64,000 nt of DNA. It comes from Harmothoe impar. Taxonomy: Eukaryota; Annelida; Polychaeta; Phyllodocida; Polynoidae. Under the pieces are notes generated by a model. That model ran no database searches. It was not told the origin of the DNA and saw nothing but the letters and a program-made list of their open reading frames with translations. The position numbers were made by a program, and so were the translations under genes. The DNA lies in the NCBI GenBank assembly GCA_947462335.1, contig OX381709.1, positions 81,716,622-81,780,621 on the forward strand, in the 5' to 3' direction. Shown one piece after another: positions 52,119-63,590 of this stretch (positions within the stretch are counted from its first letter, which is position 1; every line of letters starts with the position of its first letter).

Positions 52119-53212
52119 TACGGTGGCCGACAAGGCTCACTCTAAAAAAAGTAATATGAAAAAAGAACACTTTTTTTTTTCAATATAAAAAATGGGGAGA
52201 AAAAAATTTTATAACTTTTTTCAGAAGTGAAATTTTTTTAAATTTTTTTAAACATTGAAAATAGTTGCTGTCAACTGTCAACAGTGAAAATCGTTGCTGT
52301 CAACTGTCAACTTTTTCAATTTTATCATTTTTTTCAGAAGTGAAAAAATATTTTTATTTTTTAACATTGAAAATAGTTGCTGTCAACTGTCAACAGCGAA
52401 AATCATTGCTGTCAACTGTCAACTTTTTCAATTTTATCATTTTTTTCAGAAGTGAATTTTTTTAAATTATTTTTTAACATTGAAAATAGTTGCTGTCAAC
52501 TGTCAACAGCGAAAATCATTGCTGTCAACTGTCAACTTTTTCAGCATTCTGCTCTCCAAGCACATTCTGCCATCAGCAAATGAGATGAGCCTTGTGATTG
52601 GTCCTTGGGGGTGGGTACTTGAAGTAGGGCAAAGAAATACTTGAAGTAGGGATTTCCAGGCAGACTATTTTTTACCACTTCACTTGTCCTGTTTATGACC
52701 AGTCATAAACAGGAACTTTCCTATTTATGACTGGTCATAAACAGGAAAGTTCCTGCTCATGACCTACGACCTTTCCATGACCTAGCAGGGTTACTGTGTT
52801 AAATTCTTGGCCAATTTGTTGCAGTAATTTCCGAGAAATCACGAGAAACACAACAATCTTCGTTCCCATATAGGTCTATGGAGCAAGTTGAGCCAGCAGA
52901 GAAATCCCTACTGCAAGTATCTCTTTGCCCTACTTCAAGTACCCACCACCAAGGACCAATCACAAGGCTCATCTCATTTGCTGATGGCAGAATGTGCTTA
53001 GAGAGCAGAATGTTGAAAATGTTGACAGTTGACAGCAACGATTTCCGCAGTTGACAGTTGACAGCAAGTATTTTCTATGTTTAAAAAATTCCAAAAAAAA
53101 TTTACTTCTGAAAAAAACAAAAAAACTTTTTTTTCCCATGTTTATAGTGAAATTTTTTTTTTTTTTAATTTCAAAGTACTTTTTTTTGGAGTGAGCCTTG
53201 TCGGCCACCGTA
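52119..53212. mobile_element. 1.1 kb foldback element with an asymmetric internal tandem repeat
   Basis: Termini TACGGTGGCCGACAAGGCTC at about 52119 and the complement GAGCCTTGTCGGCCACCGTA at 53212. Further paired arms are 52541-52650 and 52893-53022 (GATGAGCCTTGTGATTGGTC and its complement). The centre has a nested hairpin TGTTTATGACCAGTCATAAA. The left arm has three 113 bp units with TTGCTGTCAACTGTCAAC; the right arm has one. No transposase ORF is present. Confidence 0.85.
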
Positions 53213-53285
53213 CTACAACTATTGTTTCTATGATGCGTGCATTTTACGTTCTGGAGTTACTGCAGCATTTGCTCATGATGATGTT

Positions 53286-53622
53286 ACCCTTTAAGGAAGG
53301 CATAATGTCTCGATGCAGTTTGGCATTGGTCGTCATGACACATGAATGCAGCCCTGGCGAGTAACTCGCCAGTGCTGCATTCAAGCATCATGCTGACCCT
53401 ATTAGGTTGAAACACCCCCGAAGGGTTAGTATGATGCATGAATGCAGCCCTGGCGAGTACCGCCAGTGCAGCATTCAATCATCATGCCGACCCTACAGGG
53501 TTGAAACACTCCTGAAGGGTCGGTATGCTGCACCAATGCAGCACCGACGATTAACTCGCCACGGCTGCATTGGTGCATCATGACGACGAATGTCATCTTT
53601 TGGTGCGTCCTTAAAGGGTTAA
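53286..53622. repeat. Family E MITE, three-hairpin form
   Basis: CCCTTTAAGGAAGGCATAATG at the left and GTCCTTAAAGGGTTAA at the right. Three successive hairpin modules (cores GGCGAGTAACTCGCC, GGCGAGTACCGCC and CGACGATTAACTCG) are joined by GGTTGAAACACYCCYGAAGG linkers. Confidence 0.85.
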
Positions 53623-55276
53623 GAATTGTGTCTCCCGGTATGATGCGTGCATTATACGTGCGGGAGCTGATCCAGGATCTGCTCCTGCTGATGTTAATGA
53701 CATTAAGGTCTGATTGTGGTGAGGGGGAGAGGGCACCAACATGTACAGGGGCTGTCACGCCATACTCTGCCGCCATAGACACACACACACAGAGTCACAC
53801 AGACCCTGACTATATGGGTCTAGACGGAGAAAAGAAACAGGATCAAAAGGGAGTCCAGGTTGCCTCCAGAATGACTCCCCTCTTTAGAGGAGCCCAGGTT
53901 GTCAAACAGAGCCTCGGTGACTTTCTGACTGACCCAAATGAGTCACCTAGGGGAGTCACAGAGTTCCCTGACTCACCTGAGAGAGTTCCATGGGTACCTG
54001 GGCTCTCCTAGAGGGGGGAAATCATTCTGGACGCAATCTGGACTCCCTTTTGACGCTGTTTCGTCTCTCTGTGTAGCAGACTCTCTTCGCAGAGTCAGGC
54101 ATTTGTATATTAACTGGCCTTTAAACACACGAAATGACTTGTACATCTCATCAACTGAACCCTCTTTATAGTACGAAAAGTGGCGCGGGAAAACTGGGCT
54201 TGCAGACAGCGTCTGTGTGCCCTAGTAGACTGCACTGGGGGAATTCCTCAGCATAGCGCAAATAGGGTCGGTAGTGTCGTGACATATCACTCTCCTGCCA
54301 GTTGTTAGGTCTGTAGTTTCCTACAGTTGAACGCAGAGAGTAGGATGGAGAGTGAGCAAACGAAATGCATCCTTGGGTAGGCTCCCGCTTTCCCTGATGT
54401 TGTTTAACCAGTGGCAATGCTGGACTCTGGATGCCGTCAAAAAGCGTCGGTGTTCCCATCAGTGATGGCAACTCATGGATATGAAAGTGGGGAAAAGTCA
54501 GAGTAAATGGGGATGGGGGGGGGGGGAAGAACAGGGTTAAATGATGGAAAGATAAGAGTACCGTAGGTTTAGGGACACCGGGAGAGTCAAGTTGACGCTC
54601 ATATATATATGTTCCTCAATGTGTTTCTACCTGTATCAGCTACCTGGATGAGCACTGCCTGTGTGTGTATGTGGGGGGGGGGGGGGAGGGGTCCTACCTG
54701 TTCCCATATACTAGAGGTATTTTCCATGATCAAAGACATGCGAAAGAAACAGGAGACAGTGTCATAATAATTGGTCTTTATTGATGATCGTGTCCTGACC
54801 TTACCCTTGGGATTTGATGTAGGTCAAACCGCTTCGTTTCATATTACCCCCATGTTATCTGTTGAAGCCCATTCCCAAGGCCACACTTATTTTAATCGTT
54901 CGGTTACAGACACCTTGATATTTCATATGTAGTGCTTGGGTTTACATACTACTGCGGTGGGCCCATAACCACCCCCCCTCCCCCCCAATAAAAAAAAATT
55001 AATAAACAATTATAATAATACTAATATTATATACTAATACTAATACTAATACTAAATACCAACACCAATACCAATACTAATACTAATACTAATAAATAAT
55101 AAGGTTGGCCTAAGAGGTTAACCCATTGAGTCCTTTTGTAGTAAAAGAAGGCCACGATAATCAATAGCCTCGGTGTATAGAGCACAGACTAGACCAGCGT
55201 AAACATGTCAAAAACATCTTCTTATCTCTAGGGGCAAAAAGCCACAGATCTGGAAGGGCAGGGGAGATGAAACCGT
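53623..55276. other. Gene-free stretch with simple repeats
   Basis: An ORF to 54011 has no recognisable domain and is rich in GAGTCA/TGACTC words. (ACTAAT)n-type repeats lie at 55019-55092, and G homopolymers at 54517 and 54673. No gene is called. Confidence 0.4.
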
Positions 55277-55810
55277 TAAGGATTGCATAGTGCATTAAAG
55301 TGGTATGCCCTTTTTGTCATGATGCATTTACACCATGCAGGGCTGCATTTATGCATCATGCAGACCCTTTGGGAGTGTATCCACCCCATATATTCGACAT
55401 GATACTTGAATGCAGCACTGGTTAGTTACTCGCCAAGGCTGCATGAATGCATCATGACGATAACGGGCATGATGCATTAATGTGCTGTGCTGTTCTGAAA
55501 GTGTTAAATGCACAGGCCGCGCCTTCACAGGAAAACCTGTCAGGCTGTCAGGAAACGAGCCCAGCCATCATTAACTCTTTAAGGACGGCCTGTCACTAAA
55601 AGATGCATTTGTCGTCATGATGCACCAATGCAGCCCTGGTACGTGACTCGCCGGTCCTGCATTAGTGCATCATGCCGACCTTCTTTCGGGAGTGTCTCAA
55701 CCTGGTTGGGTCGGCATGATGCTTAAATACATTGCATTCATCATTTCATGGATCATGACGACCAAGGGCATGATGCATCAAATGCATTTTGCCATCCTTA
55801 AAGAGTTAAC
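55277..55810. repeat. Two family E elements
   Basis: 55277-55508 (GTTAAGGATTGCATAGTGC to CTGTTCTGAAAGTGTTAA) and 55571-55810 (TTAACTCTTTAAGGACGGCC to CCATCCTTAAAGAGTTAA). Both have paired TGATGCAYYAATGC arms. Confidence 0.82.
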
Positions 55811-57011
55811 TGGAGTCACTGAAGACCCCTGGATGTCAGGTGGGTCCTTATTGTTCAGCGACACAAGTCAGATTGCCCCCCCCCTCTCATGACCTCTCCC
55901 TTCCTTCTTTAGGCTCCTGTACTGGCTATCTAAATGCCCCGGCCCTTAGTCTGAAGTGGTTATCCCAGGTTAGTCATAGGGACATTGGTCAGTACTGACC
56001 AACTGCTATCCATGAACGACAGAGGCAACATGTGGCTATAATGCCTTGCCCAAAAAGACTTAGCCTAGTACTCATAGAAATGGAAAGACTAAGGCGTCTT
56101 GAACTTCCCTATGGGGTTTGATGTCGATGCTGACTAACCTGACACTATTAGACTAACCTACCTCGTGGGTTGATTGTATAGGCAGCCAAGAAAATACGTT
56201 AATAACAATAATGACTGAGTACTGACTATAAGTTCAGACTTTCTGTGTAGTGTAGGGCACCGAGGTAGGGCTAGACTCGTGTCGACCCCAGATGTCTGTA
56301 TTTCAATGTACATTTTTTCAATACCCCCAGTACATTGCCTATTTCACGCCCTCCCCCCCCCCACCTTAACAAAATTCCTAGATCCGTCCCTGAGATAAGT
56401 TAGTCAAACAATTTTATATATATGAGTTTGCCCAGACTCTACAGACTGGTCGTGGGTGTGACGAGTGGTGTCTAACATGACCACTAGGCGGCAGCACTGG
56501 CCACAGGTGGTCAGATCGCCGACCAATAACCGAACAACCCCCCCCCCCCCCCCAACACTCCCATCCCCTGTAGGTTTACTGCTTCCACGAACCAGTCAGT
56601 AATAGATCCCTGTACTTGGGCAAAAGTAGTTAAACAACAACAGGGAAATCGGGAGTGTACCCAAGAATGCATTTCGTCTGCTCACTCTCCACCCTACTCT
56701 ATGTGTTCAACTGTATAAAACAAGAGACCAAACATCTGCTAGGAGGATGATTTTTCACAACACTACAGAGCCTATTTGCGATAGGCTGAGGCATTCCCAC
56801 AGTGCAGTGTACTAGGTCAGACGAACGCTGTCTGCAGGAATTTCCCGCGCCACTATCGCCGGCAGCGGAGCTGCTGGTATAGTACAAAAAAGCATTTTCA
56901 GACCCCAGGTGCGGCTTATGGGATTTGCCAAGGTGGGGTGCGGCTTATGTAGGAGTTAAGCTTATACCAAGGTTGCAGGTTCCTTAGTAGGGGGCACCAT
57001 TCCTTGGTCTG
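55811..57011. other. Gene-free stretch with a C-type remnant
   Basis: 56905-56985 has GGTGCGGCTTATGGGATTTG and GGGTGCGGCTTATG words of C type. A C homopolymer lies at 56538-56552. Otherwise unassigned. Confidence 0.4.
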
Positions 57012-57160
57012 GTAACTGGCGAGATAAGCACTGATGCAGCAATCACGATGGGTGCAAGTTGTTACATAATGCCCCCTAAGAATTCTGCAGTGAATGCAGG
57101 GTGTTATCTGATGGGTTGATAATGCATCCAGCTACACGCTTATGTAGGTCTCTCTGTGAC
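57012..57160 (+). repeat. Family K dispersed repeat copy
   Basis: GGCGAGATAAGCACTGATGC, GTTGTTACATAATGCCCCCT, AGAATTCTGCAGTGAATGC and CCAGCTACACGCTTATG closely match the copy at 1262-1395. Confidence 0.65.
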
Positions 57161-58157
57161 TCACAGACTGCCTAGTACCATGTGGAATGGGGGTAAATGA
57201 TACTTTACCCTTTAAGGTCCGCACGGTGCCTGAATGTGGTCATGTCCTTTCTTGTGTAAGACATCCCCGGGTGGTGACTAAGAGTCCGAGTGATACTAAC
57301 TCGTCAGTGTGAATGGACAGTCATCGTAATTCCCGATAAATCCCTCTTGTGTCCTTTGCCTTAAGAATTTGATGTGTATCAAGGGGCGCCTTCCGAGGTC
57401 AAAGATAGCCTTAGGACACTACTATGAGGTAATATAGGCACCCCGGGGAGGGGGGGGGGGCACTGACTCTTTGATGTTGACTACCTACTGCCGCCCTACA
57501 GCCCCCCTTTTTCACACTGAGGAGTCCTGGCAGTGTTCTGACCGCCCCTCCTTTTCAAGTAGAGGGAAAATGTGCGTAGTGACCGCCCCCTATTATGGAG
57601 AAAGTAAGGTTTGAGGTCCAGACAGAGCAATGGCAAACTCACCAATTAAAACTGCAAACTTACCAATTAGTACTGCAAACTTAAGAATTCACCCTTTCTA
57701 ACAATCAGACATGGTTTTGTGATTAATTAGTGCTGTGTAAGCTCAATAAACCATCATCCAGAAAGCCCTATGCACTAATTCCCAATGGGATTAGGGGTGA
57801 CCGCCCTTTCCTTTTAACCTGGGAGTGGAGGGACCGCCCCTTCTTTTTAGCCCTATTGACATCCGACCGCCACCGCTCCGGAAAGTCGTGCTGCAGTCGG
57901 TACCCAAATTATATCTCAGTGCCCCCCCCCCCCGGGATAGGCACTTAACCTCAACTTAAGATGTAACCCATGTCCTGACTTCACCCCTGTGTAAGGTAGG
58001 TCCAGTATGGCAACATCGACAAGGGAGGAGTCAACTTTTCTTATGTTTTAAAGTTGGGTCAGTCGAGTTTCGTGCAAGTAAGCTGTTTTTGATAACTGTG
58101 CTTTTGATAACTGTGGCATGTCATTTGAAAATGTACAGTGTACATATTGACATTAGC
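57161..58157. other. Gene-free stretch
   Basis: A weak family E left end (CCCTTTAAGGTCCGCACGG) lies at 57209. Repeated GACCGCCCCT-like words occur at 57540-57850. No gene is recognised. Confidence 0.4.
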
Positions 58158-58596
58158 CAGGCCCAAAAAAAAAGTTTTTTTAGGTCACCCGACCGAGCCT
58201 TTCAAAACAGGGCCTACCCTATATTTTCTATGCAATTGTAACGGTCGCGGAAGAATCATCTGGAGAAGACAGGACTCGAACCCACGACCCTCAGGTCACG
58301 TAACCTGCTGCTCTACCAACTGAGCTACTTCCCCGTCTGACAATCTAACGGCGCCGTACGTTACTGGGTCGGTTCGGTGCGCGGAAGGTGGTGGTAACCA
58401 ATTCCCTTACACAATTTTGAAGACAGTTTTATATTTTTACCCTTATTTTTATCCTTTTGGTCAATTTTAGGGCCCTCGGAGAGACTGGCTAGTACTTTCA
58501 TGTTTAAAAAATTCCGACCTGCCGACCCTACATTTTCTTGCCATCATAGAGCTAGAGGGAGTACTATAGTCTCCCTGTTGCCATGTTACCTGAAAA
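58158..58596. repeat. Family A MITE split by a tRNA-related insert
   Basis: GGCCCAAAAAAAAAG and GGTCACCCGACCGAGCC at the left; GCCATGTTACCTGAAAATTAG at the right. The middle corresponds to 32831-33082 except for the insert at 58238-58411 and a short duplication near 58545-58580. Confidence 0.75.
58238..58411 (-). mobile_element. tRNA-derived insert (SINE-like), 174 bp
   Basis: CAATT occurs on both sides (58233-58237 and 58412-58416), consistent with a 5 bp target duplication. On the minus strand, 58334-58261 is a 74 nt tRNA-like sequence with an A box (TAGCTCAGTTGG) and a B box (GGGTTCGAGTCC), so an internal Pol III promoter is likely. The acceptor stem pairs, and the D stem GCTC/GAGC is perfect. 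The anticodon loop is only six bases if CAGGT/ACCTG pair, and the T stem is mostly wobble, so I do not call a functional tRNA. It has no clear tail. Confidence 0.65.
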
Positions 58597-59426
58597 TTAG
58601 ACCCCAACCAGTGAACTCGTACTAAAGCATCATGCCGCTCTTAAAGGGTTAGTGAAAGTAGGCCAGCTGATGAGAGATGCACTGTATATGTACAGCTACA
58701 CACATCAACACTCACACGGAGACTGGGGGCCTCAGGTAGGGAATTCCGGGGTCAAAGAAGAACTCTGCAGTAAATACTAGGTGAGTTCTGGGTGGTCAAA
58801 ATAGTTTGGAAAATTTGCTAAAATTCTGTAAAAAATCACAAATGGCCCTCAGCATATCCTAATTGAGATGGTACCTCAAGATATATGATTATTGCAGGGA
58901 TAGGCCTATATTTCAATGTTCATTTAGGTTCGGTCTGAAATGAACTTATTCACTGCACATATGGTCAATTATGGAGGTTCATTCATGTTAGGAACCGGCA
59001 TTTCAGATTTCCGTGAACAAAAACCCATTTAATTTTTTTATATAGTGTATAAAAGGTTTTCCCATTCATTCCTAAGAGATTTTCCATCAATACCCGGCTG
59101 GGAATTTTTCATTGCATGTTACGTTACATTAAACTATAGTGAAAATTCATTTCCCTGTCTGAGACCTGGGCTCTGTGACGGCCCACCAGCAGCAGGTCCC
59201 AGTGAGGGTAATCCCGCACAAAACTGAGAAGAAGTGAATACTGCAGGGGTACTGAATGGTCCATAATTAAGTTGGAAATGATGCCAATATTATGAAAACG
59301 TGTACACATGCTGCTGAATGTCTGCCAATTTCAATCAAATAATAGGAAAGGGATTCTCAGTGAGTTCACATTTTTTTCAAGGGCTAGATTGGGGATCTGT
59401 GAAAATGCAAATTATTCTGTGCAAAT
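58597..59426. other. Gene-free spacer
   Basis: Only a family E right-end remnant (CCGCTCTTAAAGGGTTAG at about 58632-58650) is recognised. The rest looks unique. Confidence 0.4.
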
Positions 59427-59855
59427 CACGGGCCACCACTGAGCTAAACCTCTGGGGGGAGGTCAGGTGTTTCTGGTAACAGAAACAGGGTAGTCAACTC
59501 CAAGTTCCCCCTCTGCTTTGAGCATTGCATTCTGGTGAAAATGCATGCATTTGGATGCATTAAAATGGCATAATCTCATGGATTTGCATAATGAATAATA
59601 TTACTGGAATGCAGAGCACACAATTTTGCATTAAACTGGAGATATACCCACATTTAGCAAAGTTCCCCCTCTGCTTTGTGTCAACATTGCTGCGGTCCTT
59701 AAAGCACATGGCCTGCATACCTACAACACTGTGGGGAGCAAGGAAGGTACAGGGGTCTGTACACAGGTAGTACAGGTAGCCAAGTGTAGCAGTCACAGTG
59801 GCCCACACTATCCTACCTGACGGTAGGACTAGGACTCTGCTTGGAGACAAAGGTC
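59427..59855 (-). repeat. Family J dispersed repeat, uninterrupted copy
   Basis: The complement matches 28211-28468 joined directly to 29943-30113. It therefore shows the empty site of the element at 28469-29942: the junction reads AGTAATATTATTCATTATGC. Confidence 0.8.
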
Positions 59856-60051
59856 AGTTGGTGCGCGTGGTGCAAATCCAGGCGGAATTCAGGTGGTTTT
59901 ACGCTACAGACCAGTGCTCAAATTTTCCGTGGTCCGTAGCTAATTTTAGTTGGAAATGTTTTGTAGGAAAGATGTATCTTTTAGGTCAATGGTGATTTTC
60001 AGAAATTGTAATGTCCTGGTAGCTCTTATTGCGCTTTCCGCTATATTAAAG

Positions 60052-60274
60052 TACCGTAAAACCCCGCCTTTAAGACGGATTTTATTTGGGATTTATTTTT
60101 CCTACAAGACGGATTTTTTTCCAAGATTGGGGGGTCGTCTTAAAGGTGGGGTTTTTATACATTGGATTATAGTGAAAACGATTTTGAAAGGTTTTTTGTG
60201 CAAGACGGATTTTTTTCCTAAAGTGGGGGGTCGTCTTAAAGGTGGGGTCGTCTTAAAGGTGGGGTTTTACGGTA
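60052..60274. repeat. Family C MITE (TTTAAGACGG subtype)
   Basis: TACCGTAAAACCCCGCCTTT at the left and TAAAGGTGGGGTTTTACGGTA at the right; GTCTTAAAGGTGGGG repeats inside. Confidence 0.87.
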
Positions 60275-60328
60275 TATAGTAAAAGCAGGTACTCTACCAG
60301 CAGGCACTACTGTCACTCAGTGTGTGGG

Positions 60329-60638
60329 TTAGGGAGTGCTCATATTTTAACAACTATGGGGGGGGTGGATTTGAGGGGGGGGGGGAATTTGGACCCCTTG
60401 ACCGGGGGGGGGTAAAAAATGTAGACCCCTCTTGGGGGGGGTCAAAAAAATTCAAATTTTGGGGGGAAAAGCCTGCGCGTTACTATGCTACAAAGGGGCG
60501 CGAACGCGCGTGATTTTCGGCCTGCCGGGGGGGGTAAAAAATTTCGACCCCTCTAGGGGGGGGGTGAAAAAATTTTGTGCGCTCTGCGCGAAATCTCACC
60601 GCCCCCCCCCCTGTTCTTAAAAAATGAGCACTCCCTTA
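60329..60638. repeat. Family I foldback with G/C tracts
   Basis: TTAGGGAGTGCTCATATTTT at the left and AAAATGAGCACTCCCTTAA at the right. The G-rich left arm holds GACCCCTTG words and the centre CGCGAACGCGCG. Confidence 0.8.
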
Positions 60639-61108
60639 ATAGTGTGGCCAGGACACGGTCCATGTGGAGATGGCATGGTGTGGAGGCGGGGCCGGGCCTG
60701 GGAGAGGAGGAGGCAGGGACTGGCAGGTATAGCGATAACTCTGGTCTCTCCGTCTGGGAAGCCATAGAAGTTCTGTCCACGGAATCTCTCGTGCGATTTA
60801 ACCAGTGACCCCCCCCTCCCCCCCCCCCCCCCCCCACCTACACACCATAGGCATAGCTTGCCAGGAACAGGCTACATTGCGAGAGCAGAGCCAAGATCTC
60901 ACGAGATTTCTGGTGTCAGTGTAAATAATGTGGTCGCTGGAACAAGTCGACACCCGGTATGTCGCTATAGGGATCCACCACCCTGTCTACCTACTGTCAC
61001 ACCTACTGTCACACCTACTGTCACACCTACTGTCACACCTACTGTCACACCTCCCTACCTGTGTGACACCTATGTGTACCGCCACACCCACACTCCTGTC
61101 ACACTAGG
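60639..61108. other. Stretch with a 12 bp tandem repeat and weak exon-like ORFs
   Basis: An ORF to about 60808 reads SDNSGLSVWEAIEVLSTES on the plus strand, but no convincing donor precedes its stop. A C tract lies at 60809-60836. 60990-61046 is a 12 bp repeat (CACACCTACTGT), about five units. Confidence 0.35.
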
Positions 61109-61538
61109 ATGACATCTTACAACCACCAGAATGAGGACGTGAGGACCGCCTACTACTACCACAGTAGTGGGGGCGGGGTGAAGTCGTCACCACCCCCCCC
61201 CCCCCCCCCCCCCCACCACACACACACACAGCCCCCCCCCCCCCCCACACACACACACACAATACCCCCCCCCCCCCACACACACACACCGCCTCCACAG
61301 GTGGATCTTAATCACACTATAGGCCTGTGCCACCAGTCCCTATACAGTACTGTACTACACACAGCTAGTGGTAGCAGTAACAGTTGGAGTACCACAGGCG
61401 GAGAGGGACTATACCTCCATCCCCACACACTATGGTTTATACAGTATGACAGTGGAGGCTACAGGATGCCAAGGAAGTACGACTTGGTGAAACACAGCCA
61501 GACGGGCACCAAAAGGAGGAGTCTCATTAGGAGTAATG
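61109..61538 (+). CDS. Possible coding exon(s) of an unrecognised gene
   Basis: The ORF opens MTSYNHQNEDVRTAYYYHSS at an ATG at 61109, runs through a C/CA-repeat that encodes Pro/His/Thr, then continues QVDLNHTIGLCHQ. It contains LYLHPHTLWFIQYDSGGYR and MPRKYDLVKHSQTG, and reaches a donor AATG|GTAAGG at 61538 in phase 1. The C-rich tract before CCTCCACAG at 61300 could instead be a 3' splice site, making 61301-61538 the real exon in phase 0. The complex residue mix after 61301 looks coding, but I recognise no domain. It may belong to the gene starting near 47.4 kb, though the phases do not prove it. Confidence 0.35.
61187..61292. repeat. Alternating C homopolymers and CA microsatellites
   Basis: Three blocks of a C run followed by (CA)n. 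They are likely length-variable and error-prone in assembly. Confidence 0.9.
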
Positions 61539-61639
61539 GTAAGGTACCTCAGGGTAGAGCTGGGGGGCGGGGGGGGGGGGGGGGTGATGGTACGGGTAGG
61601 GGGTGTAGTTGCCATGTGAGTGGGGGATGAGTGAAGATA

Positions 61640-61966
61640 TGACACTGACACACTCAGTCATAGCGCACGTTGTACATGTACACTCAAAAAATAAACTTGT
61701 CTCCAGACTCTTCAAAGTGACGGTCATGAAATAAACAAGCCAAAAACTTGTCTAAGTGACAAGGAAGCGGGTCTTCTAGCTGGAGATAGAAGACCCACTT
61801 GGTATGTGCCAGCCCAAAACCCGACATTTGCCAGCTCCAGATTCTATTTATGGGATGGTAACCTGATACGTTAGACAACTTTTGACTCGTTTATTTTATG
61901 ACAGTCACTTCGACGAGTCTGGGGACGAGTTTACTTTTTCAGTGTAGTAAGGTACAGAGCATACCT
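61640..61966. other. Short foldback and spacer
   Basis: GACAAGGAAGCGGGTCTTCT and AGAAGACCCACTTGG at 61757-61803 form an inverted pair. No gene is seen. Confidence 0.35.
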
Positions 61967-61971
61967 TTATT

Positions 61972-62147
61972 TGGGTTGGGGGGGGGGCAAAAAAGTTTGA
62001 CCTGTTTGGGGGAAAAAGCTGGGCGTTACTATACTTCAGAGGGGCACACACGCCCTGATTTCTGAAAAAAAAGATTAAATAAAAAACGCCCTCGTCATAT
62101 TTTTCACTGCTTGGTGATGAGAAACAATTTTTTTTTAAGTGGCCTTA
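61972..62147. repeat. Truncated family I joined to truncated family B
   Basis: 61972-62063 has GGCAAAAAAGTTTGACC and GCTGGGCGTTACTATACTTC of I type. It passes directly into a B right half with CCCTCGTCATATTTTTCAC, GATGAGAAACAA and AGTGGCCTTAA. Confidence 0.65.
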
Positions 62148-62513
62148 ATGACCCTTTTTCGTAATGCTGCTTAAACACAGCACAGCTGACCTACCACCCG
62201 GGGGGGGGGGGGGGGGGTACTCAACCCGTAAGATAAGAAAAAGGGGGGCTGTCGCTGACCAAAAGGCTCTAAAACACGGGGATGTTGACAAATATATGGG
62301 AACAAGGCTACAGTTAAGTATACTCATACTTCAGGCCCAGAAAACTGTAATAAGCTGTCCAAGTTCTTTATTTAACTATATCCTTGCCTAGCAAGAAGCT
62401 GTCAGATGACATTTAAGAAAAACTGGAGGCTGTTAATTGATCAAGGGATGGGGTGGACTGTAGTTTATCTTTCGGTATCTAGCACCAAAGAGTCAGTACC
62501 CCCCCCCGGGTCT
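62148..62513. other. Gene-free spacer
   Basis: Nothing recognisable except a G homopolymer at 62201-62218. Confidence 0.4.
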
Positions 62514-62904
62514 GAGGCCAAAAAAAAGAAGGTGTGTTTCAGGTTACATTCTAATCAGTCTAATCGGTCTGTGGTAGTGAGCGGACACCGTCAAATTCAC
62601 ACGTGTTTCAGGTTACATGGTCTGAAAATCTAGGGTAGGTAGGTCGTTTTTTTTTGTTTTTTTTAAATTTATTTGATTTTTTTACTTTAACCTGAAAAGT
62701 ACCCTGAAATCGACTCACGAACAACAATGCCGACTCGCCGACGACCGCCTTGACTCGTGAACTATCAGATCGACCCTTAAATAGCCCCAAAATGACCCAA
62801 AATATAAATATTTTTTCAAAATTGCACAAAAACTTCTAGGGTCGGCCCTGTTTTGCTAGGGAGGGTCGGGTAACCTGAAACACACTTTTTTTAATTTGGC
62901 CTGA
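62514..62904. repeat. Family A MITE with duplicated inner left end
   Basis: GAGGCCAAAAAAAAGAAGG and GTGTTTCAGGTTACATTC at the left; after 80 bp a second GTGTTTCAGGTTACATGG occurs. GGTAACCTGAAACACAC and TTTAATTTGGCCTGA at the right. Confidence 0.8.
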
Positions 62905-63063
62905 CTGCCAGGTGAGTGAACGTCCACAGACAGGCATGCCCCGCTCAGGGCACTTTGGCACTGCCTCAAAAGTTGATGTAGCTTTTTAGAAACAGACACA
63001 GGAGAAAAGCAGACGTAAACAGAATAAGACAACACAGGGCACACAAGTTAACACAACATAGGG

Positions 63064-63590
63064 CATTAGCCCTTTGATTGAAGACGGTGTAATACATCCT
63101 TGGTCGTCATGGTACATAGACAAAACCCCACGCCATTGACATACATGTACATCATACTTCACGAGTTGAAGCTGGGTCATATCATGATATGACCCAGCTT
63201 CAACGAATGAGCTATGATGTACATGTATGTCAATGGCGTGGAGTTTAGTGTTCCTACTCTCTTAAAATAAAGAAAATCAACTAACTTGGAGGCCATGGAG
63301 TATGGCTCCAACGTACTCCATGGGGGCATGGAGTACGGATGTCCCATAGGCTTAGCATAGAAAGGCCGTACCAACATGTAATAAATGTATGCAGCCCTGG
63401 TGAATAACTCGCCAGTGCTGCATTCAAGAATCAAGTGTCATGCTAAGCTGCATTCAAGTGTCATGCTAACCGAAGGGTCGGCATGATGCACCAATCTAGC
63501 ACCGGTGAATTACTCACCGGGGCTGCATTCGTGCATCATGACGACAAATGTCACCTTACAGTGACATGCCGTTCTCTAAGAGACAACAAA
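63064..63590. repeat. Family E element split by a palindromic insert
   Basis: The E left end is GCCCTTTGATTGAAGACGG at 63068 and E hairpins resume at 63384-63590 (GCCCTGGTGAATAACTCGCC). Between them, 63118-63240 is a palindrome: CATTGACATACATGTACATC and GAAGCTGGGTCATATCATGA with their complements. Confidence 0.7.

Noticed and set aside
58261..58334. Functional tRNA gene on the minus strand
   Set aside because: The anticodon arm cannot form a normal 5-bp stem with a 7-base loop, the T stem is mostly wobble, and it sits inside a mobile insert.
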